NCBI GenBank assembly: GCA_036571765.1
Contig: BROE01000001.1
Location: 3,416,457-3,480,456 of the forward strand
DNA: 64,000 bases
Source: Plecoglossus altivelis
Taxonomy: Eukaryota > Chordata > Actinopteri > Osmeriformes > Plecoglossidae
Direction: 5' to 3'
Shown here piece by piece: positions 20,796-33,100 of this stretch (position 1 is the stretch's first letter; every line of letters begins with the position of its first letter). The translations under genes and the position numbers were made by a program. The notes beneath the pieces are model-generated. The model was not told where the DNA came from. It was given only the letters and a program-made list of their open reading frames with translations, and made no database searches.

Positions 20796-23700
20796 TACGA
20801 TAAAAGATGTATGTGTATCACAACAGCTAGATAGCGGCAAGGAAATTTGGAAAAAATTTTTTTCCCCTGGTTTTTTTTTTCAAACTTGAACCCTTCTTTT
20901 CGTGAAAAGGTTTCACAGCATAGGTCTTATTGACCCAAAGGGGAGAGAGAGGGTTGTGGTGTGATAAGACAAGTCGGACCACTCAGCTGCAGGGGGGGCG
21001 TCGACTCGAATACCGCATGAGGAATAAGGGAACACTTGTCATATGCCACTTTCCGGAGTGTACTTTATGGCTCTTACGTCTCATTCCATAAGTTGTTGTC
21101 TCATTGATTGTCATGTATTGACAAGGTTGAAGATGTGGCGTAATTGGTTGTACTCGGATATAAAAGTATTAATTATTTTTCTCTGGATTCTTCATGTCCT
21201 CAAGTCTTCTGAACTCCTTTACACCTTCTTCTTCACCTCTTGTGTTCTATCTCTGGTTTACAATAATCCAAGTAGAGACGGAAGGGTTCACCTTTATTTT
21301 GTACCATGTTTGCCTTTTTATGAATTTCATTCAATTGCAACGCTATAAATGTTTATTTTAATTAACCTCACGTGACCATTTTTGCTGATTTAACCAAACG
21401 TCTGAAATTCCATTGGTATTGGCATAATTTGGTTAAAGCAAATACATGGTTCAGTTTCCCATCTTCCTTCAACCATAGGGGAGTTAGTTTTGATTGTGCA
21501 TCCAATATTAAACCCCCTTCAATGGCTAGTCTGTTGTTAAAGATAAGACAGATTAAAATCTTTCTTAGCACTCGATGGAAAATAATGTACTGCTGTACAT
21601 TCTAGAAGTGGTCAGTTATTGTTGACCACAAGTTGCAAGTTGTGCCCCATGTGTGGATTCATTGAACACATTGTGTTGAGAAATTGTGTTAAAACCATAA
21701 TAGATTATCTGCTGGTTTAAAACAGACGCAAAAGCCTTTAACCCCTATATTTAATGACAGCAGAGTATTTGAATCATTTCATTTTGATCTTGATTCTGGG
21801 GGAAAAAAAAAAAAAAACCCAATTTATACCCAAAAAACCCCCCAAAGGAAATTCCCAGCATTAATGGAACACAATACTTTTTGGTGGATTAGTCATTTTG
21901 CTCCACTGTAATATAATACATCTAGAAAAACCAAAAACAGCTTTGTAGTACTTTCACATAGTAATTTATTCTGTACAGCTGTAACTGATTTGCAATTATG
22001 TAGATGCAATGATGCATTAGTTCCTGCTTAACAGTGAATCTTTCATGGGGTGTATCAATCTAGTGTGTCACCTGAATCGAGGCCTGTGGTGAGATTCGCT
22101 CTACCTCGCTACCCCCATGCCGCCTCCATTTGGTGTTCCACGATCCAGCGTTGCCATGTGTCCTACAACGACAGTGTGAGTAAGACACCGCCCGAGTCAT
22201 CGCTTCAGCTACCTACACCTCTGACGCACACCTGGTGCAAACTCATCAAATACCAACACCACGAGTACCTCTAAGATATGAGGTACAAGTTATCTATGTA
22301 GCACTATTATAAACACACATTACGAATCGGCTGACTCACAAAGATGAATAACTTTCATAGACTACACAGACGCTCCCTAATTTGCACTCACCCCCTCTGA
22401 TCTATATTAATCTAATGTTAATTCAAAGTATCATTTCCTAGGCCACACTTCTATCAGTGCCATTTCTCCGTCACTTCGAACCCCGCTCTACATTTAACTC
22501 TGTTACTGATTGTTGCTGGATTAAGCGAGTCGTTGTTGCGGTAGGATCGCTGACAAGCGAGTGCATCTGTGAGGACTCGATATAGCAAGCGAGGACAGAA
22601 ATTGAAGTGATTTCATTTCCGATGAGTGGGCTGGCTTAGTGAGCGAGGCCATGTCTGGATGAACAGCCAGAGATTACACCAATAGCGCAGCCCCCAAAGA
22701 CCAAGTATAGTTCACCCCATAAGTAGAAGAATCTCTACCCACTATCAGAGAGGCAAATTCAAGACATAGTACCAGTCAACACTTAACGCCCTAATGTAGA
22801 TCTCTCGCCAGAAATAGAGTTGTAGTATAGTGACATGAGTAGAATCCTTGTCCATCGCACATACTAGACCCTCGATCATCTATAATAACCGTATCACCAA
22901 TCGAGACTACAGCCGCCCTTCCTCACAAAGAAGACGTTCGTACTAACGACAGACAGCCAAAGGTAAGTTAAATTAATCTCCAAAGAACAGATGAGTGCTC
23001 ATCACCGACACAATTCGTGGACCTCCACACAAGGAGTAGACACGTTGCTCATAGTGAAAGGCTCAAAGCGACGATACTGAGCATCCGACCGTTGGATACG
23101 AGAGCTTATCATCAGGACGGGGCCCAGGGGGGAAGCCCTGCCACAGATGGCAACCCTGCTTCAGAAACCACAGAATCCAAGCCTGACATGGACCTTGACT
23201 AGGCAGGCAACCCCCACACCCTAACCTGTCTTCTACGAGTCCTCGCTCGTTCTTTCTCCAACCTCTCACCGTCTCATCAATGAAGACTCATATTGACACC
23301 GTGAGTCCTAATACCATAGGGTCTATACAAAATACCTAGTGTCACTTGTTAGGTCCAGCTTCCAAACCCTTTGAAAATTACCAAATTCTGCGCGTAATAT
23401 CAATGCCCAATTGACCAGCTAAATACAAGCCCACCGAACCACCCAATGTATATGCGTCACCTGGATATGTACTTTCAAGCTACCAGCTCTAGGGAAAGAA
23501 GAGTCGTTCACTGAGCAAGTCTGGGGAACTGAAAGAAGCATATTTAGAGTGTGTACGTGAGTTTGTGCATTCCACTATCAGAAGCCCAGTCTACTATCTC
23601 TGCTGCATGTCCTTTCACTTTTGCTGAAACTAAATGGAAAGCCTTTTGCAAGAAGCTTGTTGATAGACCATGAGCCCTGTACACATAATGGTATTCATTT

Positions 23701-25246
23701 CTGTTGTGTTTCCTCTAAACGTTTTCTTGCACTAATCGTTCAATGTCATTCGAAATGTGCGCGTGTGCTATAACCCACTGATAATCTATATTGGTAACTC
23801 TATTACTTCACACACTCTTTCTTTCTTAACCCTTATCCTACCCATGGTTGGGATGTTCCAATCACACAACTATGTGACCTAGCCTAAGCAAAGAGAACTA
23901 TCCTTCTTAGGTACACAACTCAATAACACATAGTTCAGCTCATGCTACGGTCATAGCCATCGCTCAGTGGTTCAGGTGACTCGCCCCGGCCTCCGCGTCT
24001 GGATCTCTCGTCCCTCGAGTACATGCTGAGACATACAGTTTTCTCACAACACTTTATTCCCTCCCTTCGTCATCCCCTTTAATAATTCCCCTTAATAAAC
24101 CGCTCTAAAAACAACCCCTTTCCCAAACCATATCCTTATCTGAAATTCTATGCCTCGAGATACATCTGTAAATAGAGAGCAACGTACGCCTTTCCCTAAG
24201 TATATCAAACAAATTTTCTCGGATGTGGATTCAGTATGTATGTACAATAGACCTGCCGCCTAACTATGCCAACATGCACCTCGATCCAGAGGATCTCGTA
24301 CATATGCAACCTATAACTACAGGGCTAACTACAGATACAAACAGTAACCATGGCAAACTTACAAAAACTGCTGACCGTGCCTATAAAGCGGACCCTAGCT
24401 CACAAGTTCGATCGCAGCCAATTCACCGGAGTGCATTCTGATGAGGTGTCGCCACCCCATACTCATGCTGGCCGCCTCCCTCTAACTCTCCTACAAAGTT
24501 TAGTGTAAGCCAGCTCCGTACGCTAAAACCGAATATGAAATCCTGCAAACTGATCACCTCTTAGATAAGCAGCTTTCCTTTGCAAAAAACGTTAACCAGT
24601 GCCATCCCAGCGATCAGACTGCGTACAACAGCATGGAGTCACCTTCAAACAAATAATCTGCCTGCTACGCCACGCGAAACAGCAGTCAGCTAGCCAATAG
24701 CACATCGAGAGAGATCTCAAATCCTTCGCTTCAATCTTATGAACCTTCCCAACCTACGAACTACCTTCACGATAATTAAGCCGAATGTGCGTTTCTGCAG
24801 CCCCATCTGTAGATAACCATCCTCTCTATCCTGAAAGCGATGAACAGCTCGAACCCTCATGGTGATCATGATGAGAAACTCACTGATCTCTGAAGCTGAT
24901 CCGACGTTTGATAGCAAGCAGATGAATGCAGAAGTTCCTTCACCGTCGATACACACTACGAATCACCATAGTTTATCAGTCCAAGGAGATTTAAAGCGTA
25001 CATCTGGATACCAAGAATATCAGTGCGTCGCTTCGCTATCGATGAAGCACTATCGATCGTCACAAAGTAGCAACGTACATTAGCCACATATAACCACGTG
25101 AACCAAAGGATACCTAACAACAATATAGAGGCATTGTCGAGATTCCTCATATCTCGCACTCGACATGGAGAATATTAGAGTGGGATTGTTGAACAAACCA
25201 AAGCAGCTCCGTGCACCTTAAATATCATGACTGATTGGCCCGGTGA
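20796..25246. other. No recognisable gene; odd-looking stretch inside the tRNA region
   Basis: The stretch starts with array-related sequence and homopolymer-rich runs (around 20845-20880 and 21800-21845). It then carries about 3.3 kb with no tRNA copies, no microsatellite, no splice-supported exons and only short reading frames. CpG dinucleotides look more frequent than in neighbouring intergenic DNA. Poorly polished gap-fill sequence is one explanation. Confidence 0.4.
20918..21040. repeat. Flanking repeat, right copy
   Basis: Counterpart of 16800-16925: GATAAGAC, then CAGCTGCAGGGGGGGCGTCG and ACTCGAATACCGCATGAGGA. It marks the right border of the main tRNA block. Confidence 0.6.
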
Positions 25247-25932
25247 GGGTGCAGCGGAAGTGATGTCACCAACCAGAAAGTCTTTTCCTCTGAGAGCCGC
25301 TCCCATGAGCTGGCCTATCCATTCATACTTATGGAACTCTTTACAGGACGGGTTTGGTACATAGAAGTCTCTAGCCTCCCCAGTACCCTGGGTAAAGAGC
25401 AGGGTAATCAGTAAAACTATTTTTCAAATGAATCACCACTAGAAAGATAATGGAAGATACTAGAATAATGAGGGTTGAGAATATTCCGGTCCATTACTTG
25501 GTTGGATGTGCGGGTGAAGAAAGGCAGGGGCATGGGACACTCTGCAGAGCTGGGGCACAGCTCCTCTGACATGTCCGCCAGACTGTCCCGGAATCCACCA
25601 CCTACAAGACAGAACAGCAGAGTCGAGTGTATCGTCTTGATGTATTATTAGAAGACGGATAACAAGCGCCCATTTTATTTATTTACTATTAATATCTCTG
25701 ACCTTGATCAATGATTCCCTCTGCGATGAATTTACACTCCCACCACTGGTCATATCGTGCAGGCCACCTGTGTAAAAAAGCAAGAGAAAAAGAAAAGTTT
25801 GCGGAAATAAACACTGTGCATGGAGTGAAGCCTTGAACGTAGTGAACCTGGGGTCAACCAATGGAAATAAAGGATGTTACCTGTAGTCCAAGGTTTTCTC
25901 AAACTTGTCAGATGGTTTAAGTCCTTCATACA
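25247..25932 (-). pseudogene. Inverted partial duplicate of hectd3 (four exons plus introns)
   Basis: This 686-bp block is the reverse complement of 11925-12610 with the same length and no visible indel. One substitution is seen (position 12422 C in hectd3, T in the copy at 25435). It spans exons 11924-11976 (minus its first base), 12090-12154, 12256-12359 and 12470-12583, and keeps their introns, so it is a DNA-level copy and not a retrocopy. It lacks a start and the catalytic HECT end. It abuts tRNA-array spacer at 25933. Confidence 0.9.
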
Positions 25933-26024
25933 TTTACGCCGATCATTCCATCTTGACACCTTCTTGAACACGTTCCTAGTGATCCAGCTTTGGGAATTTG
26001 GAGAGACTTTAACCAAGCATGACC

Positions 26025-26106
26025 GCTGCGATGTCCGAGTGGTTAAGGAGTTGGACTTGAAATCCAATGGGGCTTCCCCGCGTAGGTTCAAACCATACTC
26101 GCAGCA
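26025..26106 (+). tRNA. tRNA-Ser (TGA), slightly diverged
   Basis: TCC/GGA type with anticodon loop CTTGAAA. The variable-arm loop is GGGG-CTT-CCCC. The T stem has one mismatch (GTAGG-TTCAAAC-CATAC) and the discriminator base is A instead of G. TTTT occurs 20 bases downstream. It may be a working or a failing gene. Confidence 0.65.
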
Positions 26107-26223
26107 ATAGGTTATGGAGGATTCCTTTTGTCTAATGTGTGCATCATGCCTAGATTCATTTCTTAAAATGTTGAAGACTTTCCAAGTGACACTGGATTAG
26201 GAATTGAGAAATGCAGATTGAGA

Positions 26224-26305
26224 GCTGTGATGGCCGAGAGGTTAAGGCGTTGGACTTGAAATCCAATGGGGTTTCCCCGCGTAGGTTCGAATCCTACTTG
26301 CAGCG
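26224..26305 (+). tRNA. tRNA-Ser (TGA), GCC/GGC subfamily
   Basis: This 82-nt gene has acceptor GCTGTGA pairing with TTGCAGC through two G-T wobbles. The T arm is GTAGG-TTCGAAT-CCTAC and the discriminator is G. It combines the body of the CGA subfamily with a TGA anticodon. Confidence 0.88.
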
Positions 26306-26416
26306 ATTTGTCAGTGATTTGTTTATACTGATGTTTGTCATGCCAAGATTGATTTCTCCATAGTTGAAAACTTCCCAAGTGATGCAGTATTGGGAATTCA
26401 GACAGGCAGCCTGTGA

Positions 26417-26506
26417 ACTGTGATGCCTTGGATGAGGTTACGATTAAGGCATTGGACTCAAAATCCAATGGACTTTCCCCATGTAGGATTAAACCAACTT
26501 GTAGTG
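26417..26506 (+). pseudogene. tRNA-Ser remnant with D-loop insertion and CAA-like loop
   Basis: The D region is expanded (GATGCCTTGGATGAGGTTAC), the anticodon loop reads CTCAAAA, and the T arm is broken (TAGGATTAAACCAACTT). Confidence 0.6.
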
Positions 26507-26680
26507 ATTAAGCATAAATGATTTGTAATGAGAAAAATGTTTCACTTCATTTCTGTTGTCAAAGATTGTGTCATGTTGTCTGCGTGTTACAACACCTCGT
26601 CAGACGGCTCAATGAATTAAATTTAACGTTCAATTTAGATTCTCTAACGCGAAACGTTTTCACAGCATGGCTGTTGGTCT

Positions 26681-27180
26681 NNNNNNNNNNNNNNNNNNNN
26701 NNNNNNNNNNNNNNNNNNNNNNNNNNNNNNNNNNNNNNNNNNNNNNNNNNNNNNNNNNNNNNNNNNNNNNNNNNNNNNNNNNNNNNNNNNNNNNNNNNNN
26801 NNNNNNNNNNNNNNNNNNNNNNNNNNNNNNNNNNNNNNNNNNNNNNNNNNNNNNNNNNNNNNNNNNNNNNNNNNNNNNNNNNNNNNNNNNNNNNNNNNNN
26901 NNNNNNNNNNNNNNNNNNNNNNNNNNNNNNNNNNNNNNNNNNNNNNNNNNNNNNNNNNNNNNNNNNNNNNNNNNNNNNNNNNNNNNNNNNNNNNNNNNNN
27001 NNNNNNNNNNNNNNNNNNNNNNNNNNNNNNNNNNNNNNNNNNNNNNNNNNNNNNNNNNNNNNNNNNNNNNNNNNNNNNNNNNNNNNNNNNNNNNNNNNNN
27101 NNNNNNNNNNNNNNNNNNNNNNNNNNNNNNNNNNNNNNNNNNNNNNNNNNNNNNNNNNNNNNNNNNNNNNNNNNNNNNNN
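26681..27180. other. Assembly gap of 500 Ns
   Basis: Exactly 500 unknown bases. The left flank ends in tRNA-array spacer (GCATGGCTGTTGGTCT) and the right flank begins inside a suco exon. A round number suggests a placeholder length. Confidence 0.98.
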
Positions 27181-30100
27181 CTCCTTCTGGCCTGAGCCAT
27201 GCACCTGGTTACCCGCCTGCTCCGTGGCGTTGTGCTGCTCGGCGTAGAACTCAGAGGAGGCGGGGCGAGGCGGCTGCCCATTTTCGTTAGATGAAGTCAG
27301 GAGGACGTTGTCCACCAGGTCCTCGCCCTTGGTTTCCAGGGGTGCGGGGTGGGGATGTGGGGAGGCTACGAGGTCAGAGTCAGAGGGGGATTCCTCGGCT
27401 GGGATGTTGCCGTTCTCCGGCTCTGTCTGGGGGGAGACAGCAAGGAGGGCCGGAGGGGAGGGATCGGCTTCAAGGGAGTGTGGAGAAGCTTCTGGCTCCT
27501 GAAGGCCAGCGCCCTCTAGAACAGGCCCCCTCTCCTCTGTGCGGGGTCCCCAGGTCTGGTCCTCTGGGGCCCTGCTGCTGGACGTGCTCATGGTGGGGGT
27601 GGGTCTCCCCTCAACCTGACTCTCTTGCCCCCTGTCTAGCAGGGCCTGCACATCGAGGGTGGAGGTTAGGGGCATCTCAAAAACCAGGGTGGGCTGGGAG
27701 GCAGGGGGGTCTGAGCAGCTGGTCCCAGCCAGGCTGAAGGTCAGGCTGGGCTCAAGCTGAGTTAGCTCTGGCCTGGCCTGTCCCTGCTCTGCCTGGGGCA
27801 GGGGAGCAGGGACCTCAACTGGAGCCTCTTCAAGCTGTGGCTCCTGGGGGGGTGGCTGCTGGGGAGGGTGAGAGACAGAGGAAGCGAGGGGCAGCCAGAC
27901 AGGAGTGTAGGTGTGGGGGGTGTGAAGGAGTGGCTCTGGAGTCCTGTCTGTCTCACTGGGGCTCGTACGTGGAGCTGAAAGAGCCAAACACTGTTGGTGG
28001 AGGTACTCCTGGAGAGAGGAGGAGCAGGAGGAGGATGGTCCACAGTAGGCCTGACTCTCTTGCTTCTCCCTCTCCCAAGTCCTCTCCTCCTCCTCCTCTT
28101 CTTCCCCCCTGTCCAGCAGGGTGATGGTGGGCTGGGGCAAGTCAGGCTCCTCCTCCATCAAAGTGACCAACGTGTCCCCCTCAGGGGAGGGCTCGAGCTG
28201 GGAGGGCTCTGTGGGGAGGTCCTCAGGAATGAGGGGGGCAAGAGCAGGGGATTCTGGGACAGGGGCTTCGATGTCTGGCCTGGAGAGGGAAAAAAGGATA
28301 GAGAGGGAGAGAGTGAACAAGCGAGAGAGAAAGAGTGCATGAAAGTGTGAAAGGGATGAGAGCGATTGGGCTTTGTAACAAAAGAAGAGGATGACTGTAA
28401 TGTTTGACAAAGGTTTGTCACTTACACAGGGGTGAGGATGACCTCAGCATCCAACTGAGATAAGGTGGATGAGTCCGTAACATTGACAGTCTGGCCTGTA
28501 AAGTTACCTGTGTGGCAAAAGAGAGAGTCACTTCAAAACGGAACTCTAAAGGTCTCAAAACACACACACACACACACACACACATACACACACATACACA
28601 CACACACAAAAGATCTCAGTGTCTGGGAGTCAGGTGCTGGGCTAGTCAGGGCCGTACCGTCCAATGACGCGCCTGCCCCGAGAACGTCCGCGATGTTGTT
28701 CACCATGTTTAGGATGACATCTGTGAACATGAGAGAACATGACAACCAGGTCTCTCCCTCACCATCCAATCAGCACATGGCCTTTCAGACACACCTCACA
28801 CATGGGATGCATTCATCTATGTGACTCACCCTTGGCTGATCCAATCAGGTTGTTGGATAACTTGGCTTCGTGGGATGTGTAGCCAGGTGGGTAATCTGTG
28901 GAGGGCATTAGGACAACGTCCAATAATGATCCAGCGTGCATTGAAAGCAAAAACTATCCTAACTTAAGAATCAGTTAGATTAGGAGAGTCTGAGGTTTTC
29001 ACCTAAGTAGTCGTCTTGGTCGTCTGGTCGGTCCGGGGGCTCGGCTATCTGGTCATACTCCTCCACCATGCTGGTTCCAAACACCCTGGAACACAGTCGA
29101 GTCGACACGATGGTCAGTTCTCCTCTCAGTACCATGTTTGGCCACTAAGGGGCGTACAGAGCCACAGAACAGTAAGGAGCACAGGTTTCAACATGAATAG
29201 TAACTAGTTAGTAATGCTATACAAGGTATGCCGAACACGCTGTTAAATGGAGGGGTCTAGGCTTAAGTCCACCCCAGCATGCACGGCTGTGCACCATTTA
29301 TCATCAAAAGTCAATGTGGTCCAATATACAGTTCTATACAGTGACCTTCCTTTAGTCCCTAATGGTTGGCAGACAAGTAGGAGTACACTGTGTTCCACAG
29401 ACCTTTTCTTTTTTTTTTGGTATAATGTTCTTATAAGAAACATACATAGGCTGAGGGGAGTGGTCGTACGTTTTTGAAGACAAAATGTTCCTCAAACCCC
29501 GGGGCTGCCCCCCCCTCCCCCGTCACCAGATGGTTTATTTATATGGCGCTGGAGTGAGAGTGCCAAGTTCAACAGGACTGGTGGCTGCATGTTCCAGTCT
29601 GCATCAGGGCCTGAACAGCCTCACCAACTGTCTAATGGGGGAGGGGGGCATTAGGGCACAGAGCAGGGTTTATCCGCCTCCCCCCCATCAACTTTAAAGA
29701 ATGGCAGAACAGCTGGGGATGCATGTCCGCAAGTTTTGGCAGCGACGCTTCCAAACAATCTGCCACGGCGCCCAAACGCTTCCGTGCTCCGCAGAGGATA
29801 CGCGTCCCATCTTTGGCGCTGCAGTGTGGGTATCGACATGCACGCCGGCAGGTGTCCTTAGCATTCAGGACTGACCTTATGAGACTGAGAGGACAGAAGT
29901 GCTCCGAGCCGAAGTGAGAGAGCAGCTCCACCTGAAACACACAGACACAGGTCACGTCCTGCCGTGTCCCGCAGCACGGACCCACGCCACACCCCAAATC
30001 AGGTCAAACGCACGCACCGCCCCCAAACAACAAACAAAAACAAGCTCAAATCTGGTCAGGTAAGCTGTCATTTCAAAACTGGTTCGACCGAGTGAAAGTC

Positions 30101-33100
30101 ACATGGTTAGTATTCATAAAGGATAATTGTATTGCGGTTAAGCAAGACAACATGTATTAGAAGGAAAGGCGCGCTTTAAAAGCTTTTGAGCTGCACACTC
30201 CAACAATTGAACAAAGCTTGCGATGGATTTCGGATCAATGACGATCCCTTGCATGTTTTGTTGCCCATGTCTATGGATATGTTAGCAAGCCTCTCCTGTA
30301 GCTAGCACCAAAGCCTCATCCTCCACAGACCTCTAGGACAGAAAGGGGCTAACCTTTATGTACTTCGCGAACATCTGAAGCAGGACAAAAAGAAGAGAAC
30401 AGATTTAACAGAAGGGGAGGAATAAGCATTCAGAACAGACAGCGGGCGAGTGCCCTGCAGGTAAGTGCCTGCTTATGTCTGCTGTCGTCGTCCTGGTTAA
30501 CATGCCGAGGAGCAGAAGACAATTCAGACGTTTGTTTCTTTGCTGTTAGCAAAGTACCCCATTGATCTCTCTCCTTGGCAAGCTCTTTTCAGAATCAGAA
30601 AACTAGCACTGAAACATGATCAACAGCACACAGGAAGTGACTATGAAACCCCAACAGGACCGGATAGAGGAGGACTCTAGTTTTCCTGGGTGGGAGTGGG
30701 AATGCAGTTCAGAACAGTTGGACTGAAATGGGACCAGAGTGAGTGCGAGGCTGTCCACTACACACCTTGACGTATTTGGCGTACAGGTGCTCGTCCAATG
30801 GAAAGCTCTGGACTGTGCGTTCATCCCGACCGTGAAAGGTTCCCAGCTTCAGCCATTTGTTGGTGGGGTACCTGAGGGAACATTGTTTCACACACACACT
30901 CACACTCACTGAACTGTCCACTAAGCAGAGGAATCCTTCTATTAGGTTTTGTTGACTTTAGCATCAGTGTCTCCATTCTGAGATCTATTGGGGGTTCCAA
31001 ACCTGTCACTGATTGAGACCAGGAAGTCTTTGGGTGTGGAGGAGAAGAGCTCAAAGTTAGCAATGTCCAAACGCTTCACCTGGATGGACTCACAGAGTTC
31101 AATGACGAACCTGTAGGAGGAACGGAGAAGGATCAGAACACCAATACACACGGATGTAAAGGCACATACACCCACACACACACACACACACATCTTAGGA
31201 ACGCTCACCAGATCTTGTTACTGCAGGGGTTCAGCATGTACAAGTCCATGTTCTCCATCAATATAGCACAGGTGCTCTGAGACAAGAGAATCAGCTGGTT
31301 AGAATCTAAACGACAGACAGGAAGGTCCACAAAGGACCCAGCAGGGATCTTCTATGCTGGAAGACAGACAGTATTCATACCTTAGCCTCTGGGTTAGCGC
31401 CTAGGACCTTGGCCCCACACTCCACCGAGGCATAGTTGTTGAAGTTCTTCTGAATCTTCTTCACAGCACGGGAGGCCCCACTGGAGGAGGTGTGAGTGGC
31501 TTGGACTGTGAAGAGGAGTGGAGGTGTTGGGCAGGGGGGAAAAGAAAGGAGAAAGAGAGAGAGCTCTAATGAAAAGGTGACGTCCATGGGGATATGCAAA
31601 AGGGACAGGCCAGGGCCAGAGGCTCTTACCCTTCTCCTTCTCCACCTCCATCATCTTCCTTTTCCACTCGTCAAACGTGGGGATGTCCTCTGGGTCCTTG
31701 GAAGCTCCGATGGGATCCGTCTCCGTGGGAACTTGGGAACTCAGGCCCTATCGACACAAGCTCCCGTCAGGACACGATTACACACCCTTGCATAACCCAT
31801 CGGCACGAAGACACACCAAGTCAGCAGCATGGCCATTCTTTGACGCGTCGCACGTTTTCATGAACAACACGGACTAGGATGTAGATCCAGTACCTGTTCT
31901 TCCAGCAAATGGGAGATGTTGCCCCCCAGAACTGAGGAGTCCTGGCCGGTCTGGACTAGTGCAGGGTCCACATGGGTCTTGGTCCCACTGCTGTGGACAT
32001 TGGAAGTGTTCTCCAAGACCACTGGAACGCTACAGGAGAGGGAGGGCAAATGAAATACAATGACAATGAACTGTTACAAGACACTTATAACTGGTTCGAA
32101 TAATTAAGGCACGCTTTATTCAGGTGAGAGAAAGAACAGGAGAAGCTGTCCTGACCTGGAGAGGTCACAGTCAGCTGAGACAGCATCCCTGTGCTCCGGT
32201 ATCGGCATGTCATCCACAACATCGCCGAACACGCTGAAGAGGAAGAGACAACAAAAACAATGACTTTGCAACTTCCCAGGAGAGGAGTGGCCAGTGTAAT
32301 AACATCAGTTATGTATCTGCGGAAGCTGGCAGGGTGACAGAGCCAGGTCTGGCTGAGTGGTTCTAGTGGAGTATCTTAGTCTGCTTACATATCAGATGAG
32401 GAGTCCTGTGCTGAATGGGAGGTGGAAGGCTCCTCAGACCCAGGAGCAGAGGGGGGAGGGGGGAGGTCAGACGGGGGAGGGGGGAGGTCAGAGGGGGGAG
32501 GGAGGAGGTCAGAGGGGGGAGGTGGTTCCTGCTCCTGTGCGATGGAAGCTTCAGGAAGGAGGTGCTCCATAACAGCCTCAGGCTCTGACTCAGTCACCGA
32601 CTGCTGCAACTCCCAGGCCTGATAGGAAAGAGATGTAGAGGAAGAGAAAATGTGGCAAAATCCTGGATGAGCCCAATGCACTACTGTCTGGTCTGATACT
32701 AACACAAAGACTAAAATGTTCCTCTATGACAGTTTAGTCTAAACCAGCAATTTTCAGTTCCTCTACCTGTTTTTGGTCCTCTGTTAAGACCCATTCCAAC
32801 AAGTCTTCATCTTCTACATCCTCAGGCTCTTCCTCTGTCAGCAGGGGTTCCTCAGACGGAGACTGGAAGTGTGGCTCCAAGGCCAACTCAACCTAGGCAA
32901 CGGCCACACAGAACAATTAGTAGTGCTAAAGTACTTTTTAAGCTTGTTTTTAGAACTGGGAGCCATCAACAACATTATGTGTAAGGTTTCACAGGGGCAT
33001 GCCCAGTGTGAGACCAGGAAGTGACAGGTTGTGTTCTGCGGTACCTGATGATGCAAACTTTCCTCTGGGACTTTATTTGTGCTGGTTTCCTGAGCAGGCT

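Noticed and set aside
23940..24015. A tRNA-Gly-like string (CTCAGTGGTTCAGG...CTCGCC)
   Set aside because: It looks like tRNA-Gly in its first part only. The acceptor stem and T arm do not pair, so I did not call it.
26518..27290. Open frames crossing the N run
   Set aside because: They are open only because unknown bases give no stops. Only the suco frame to the right of 27181 is real.
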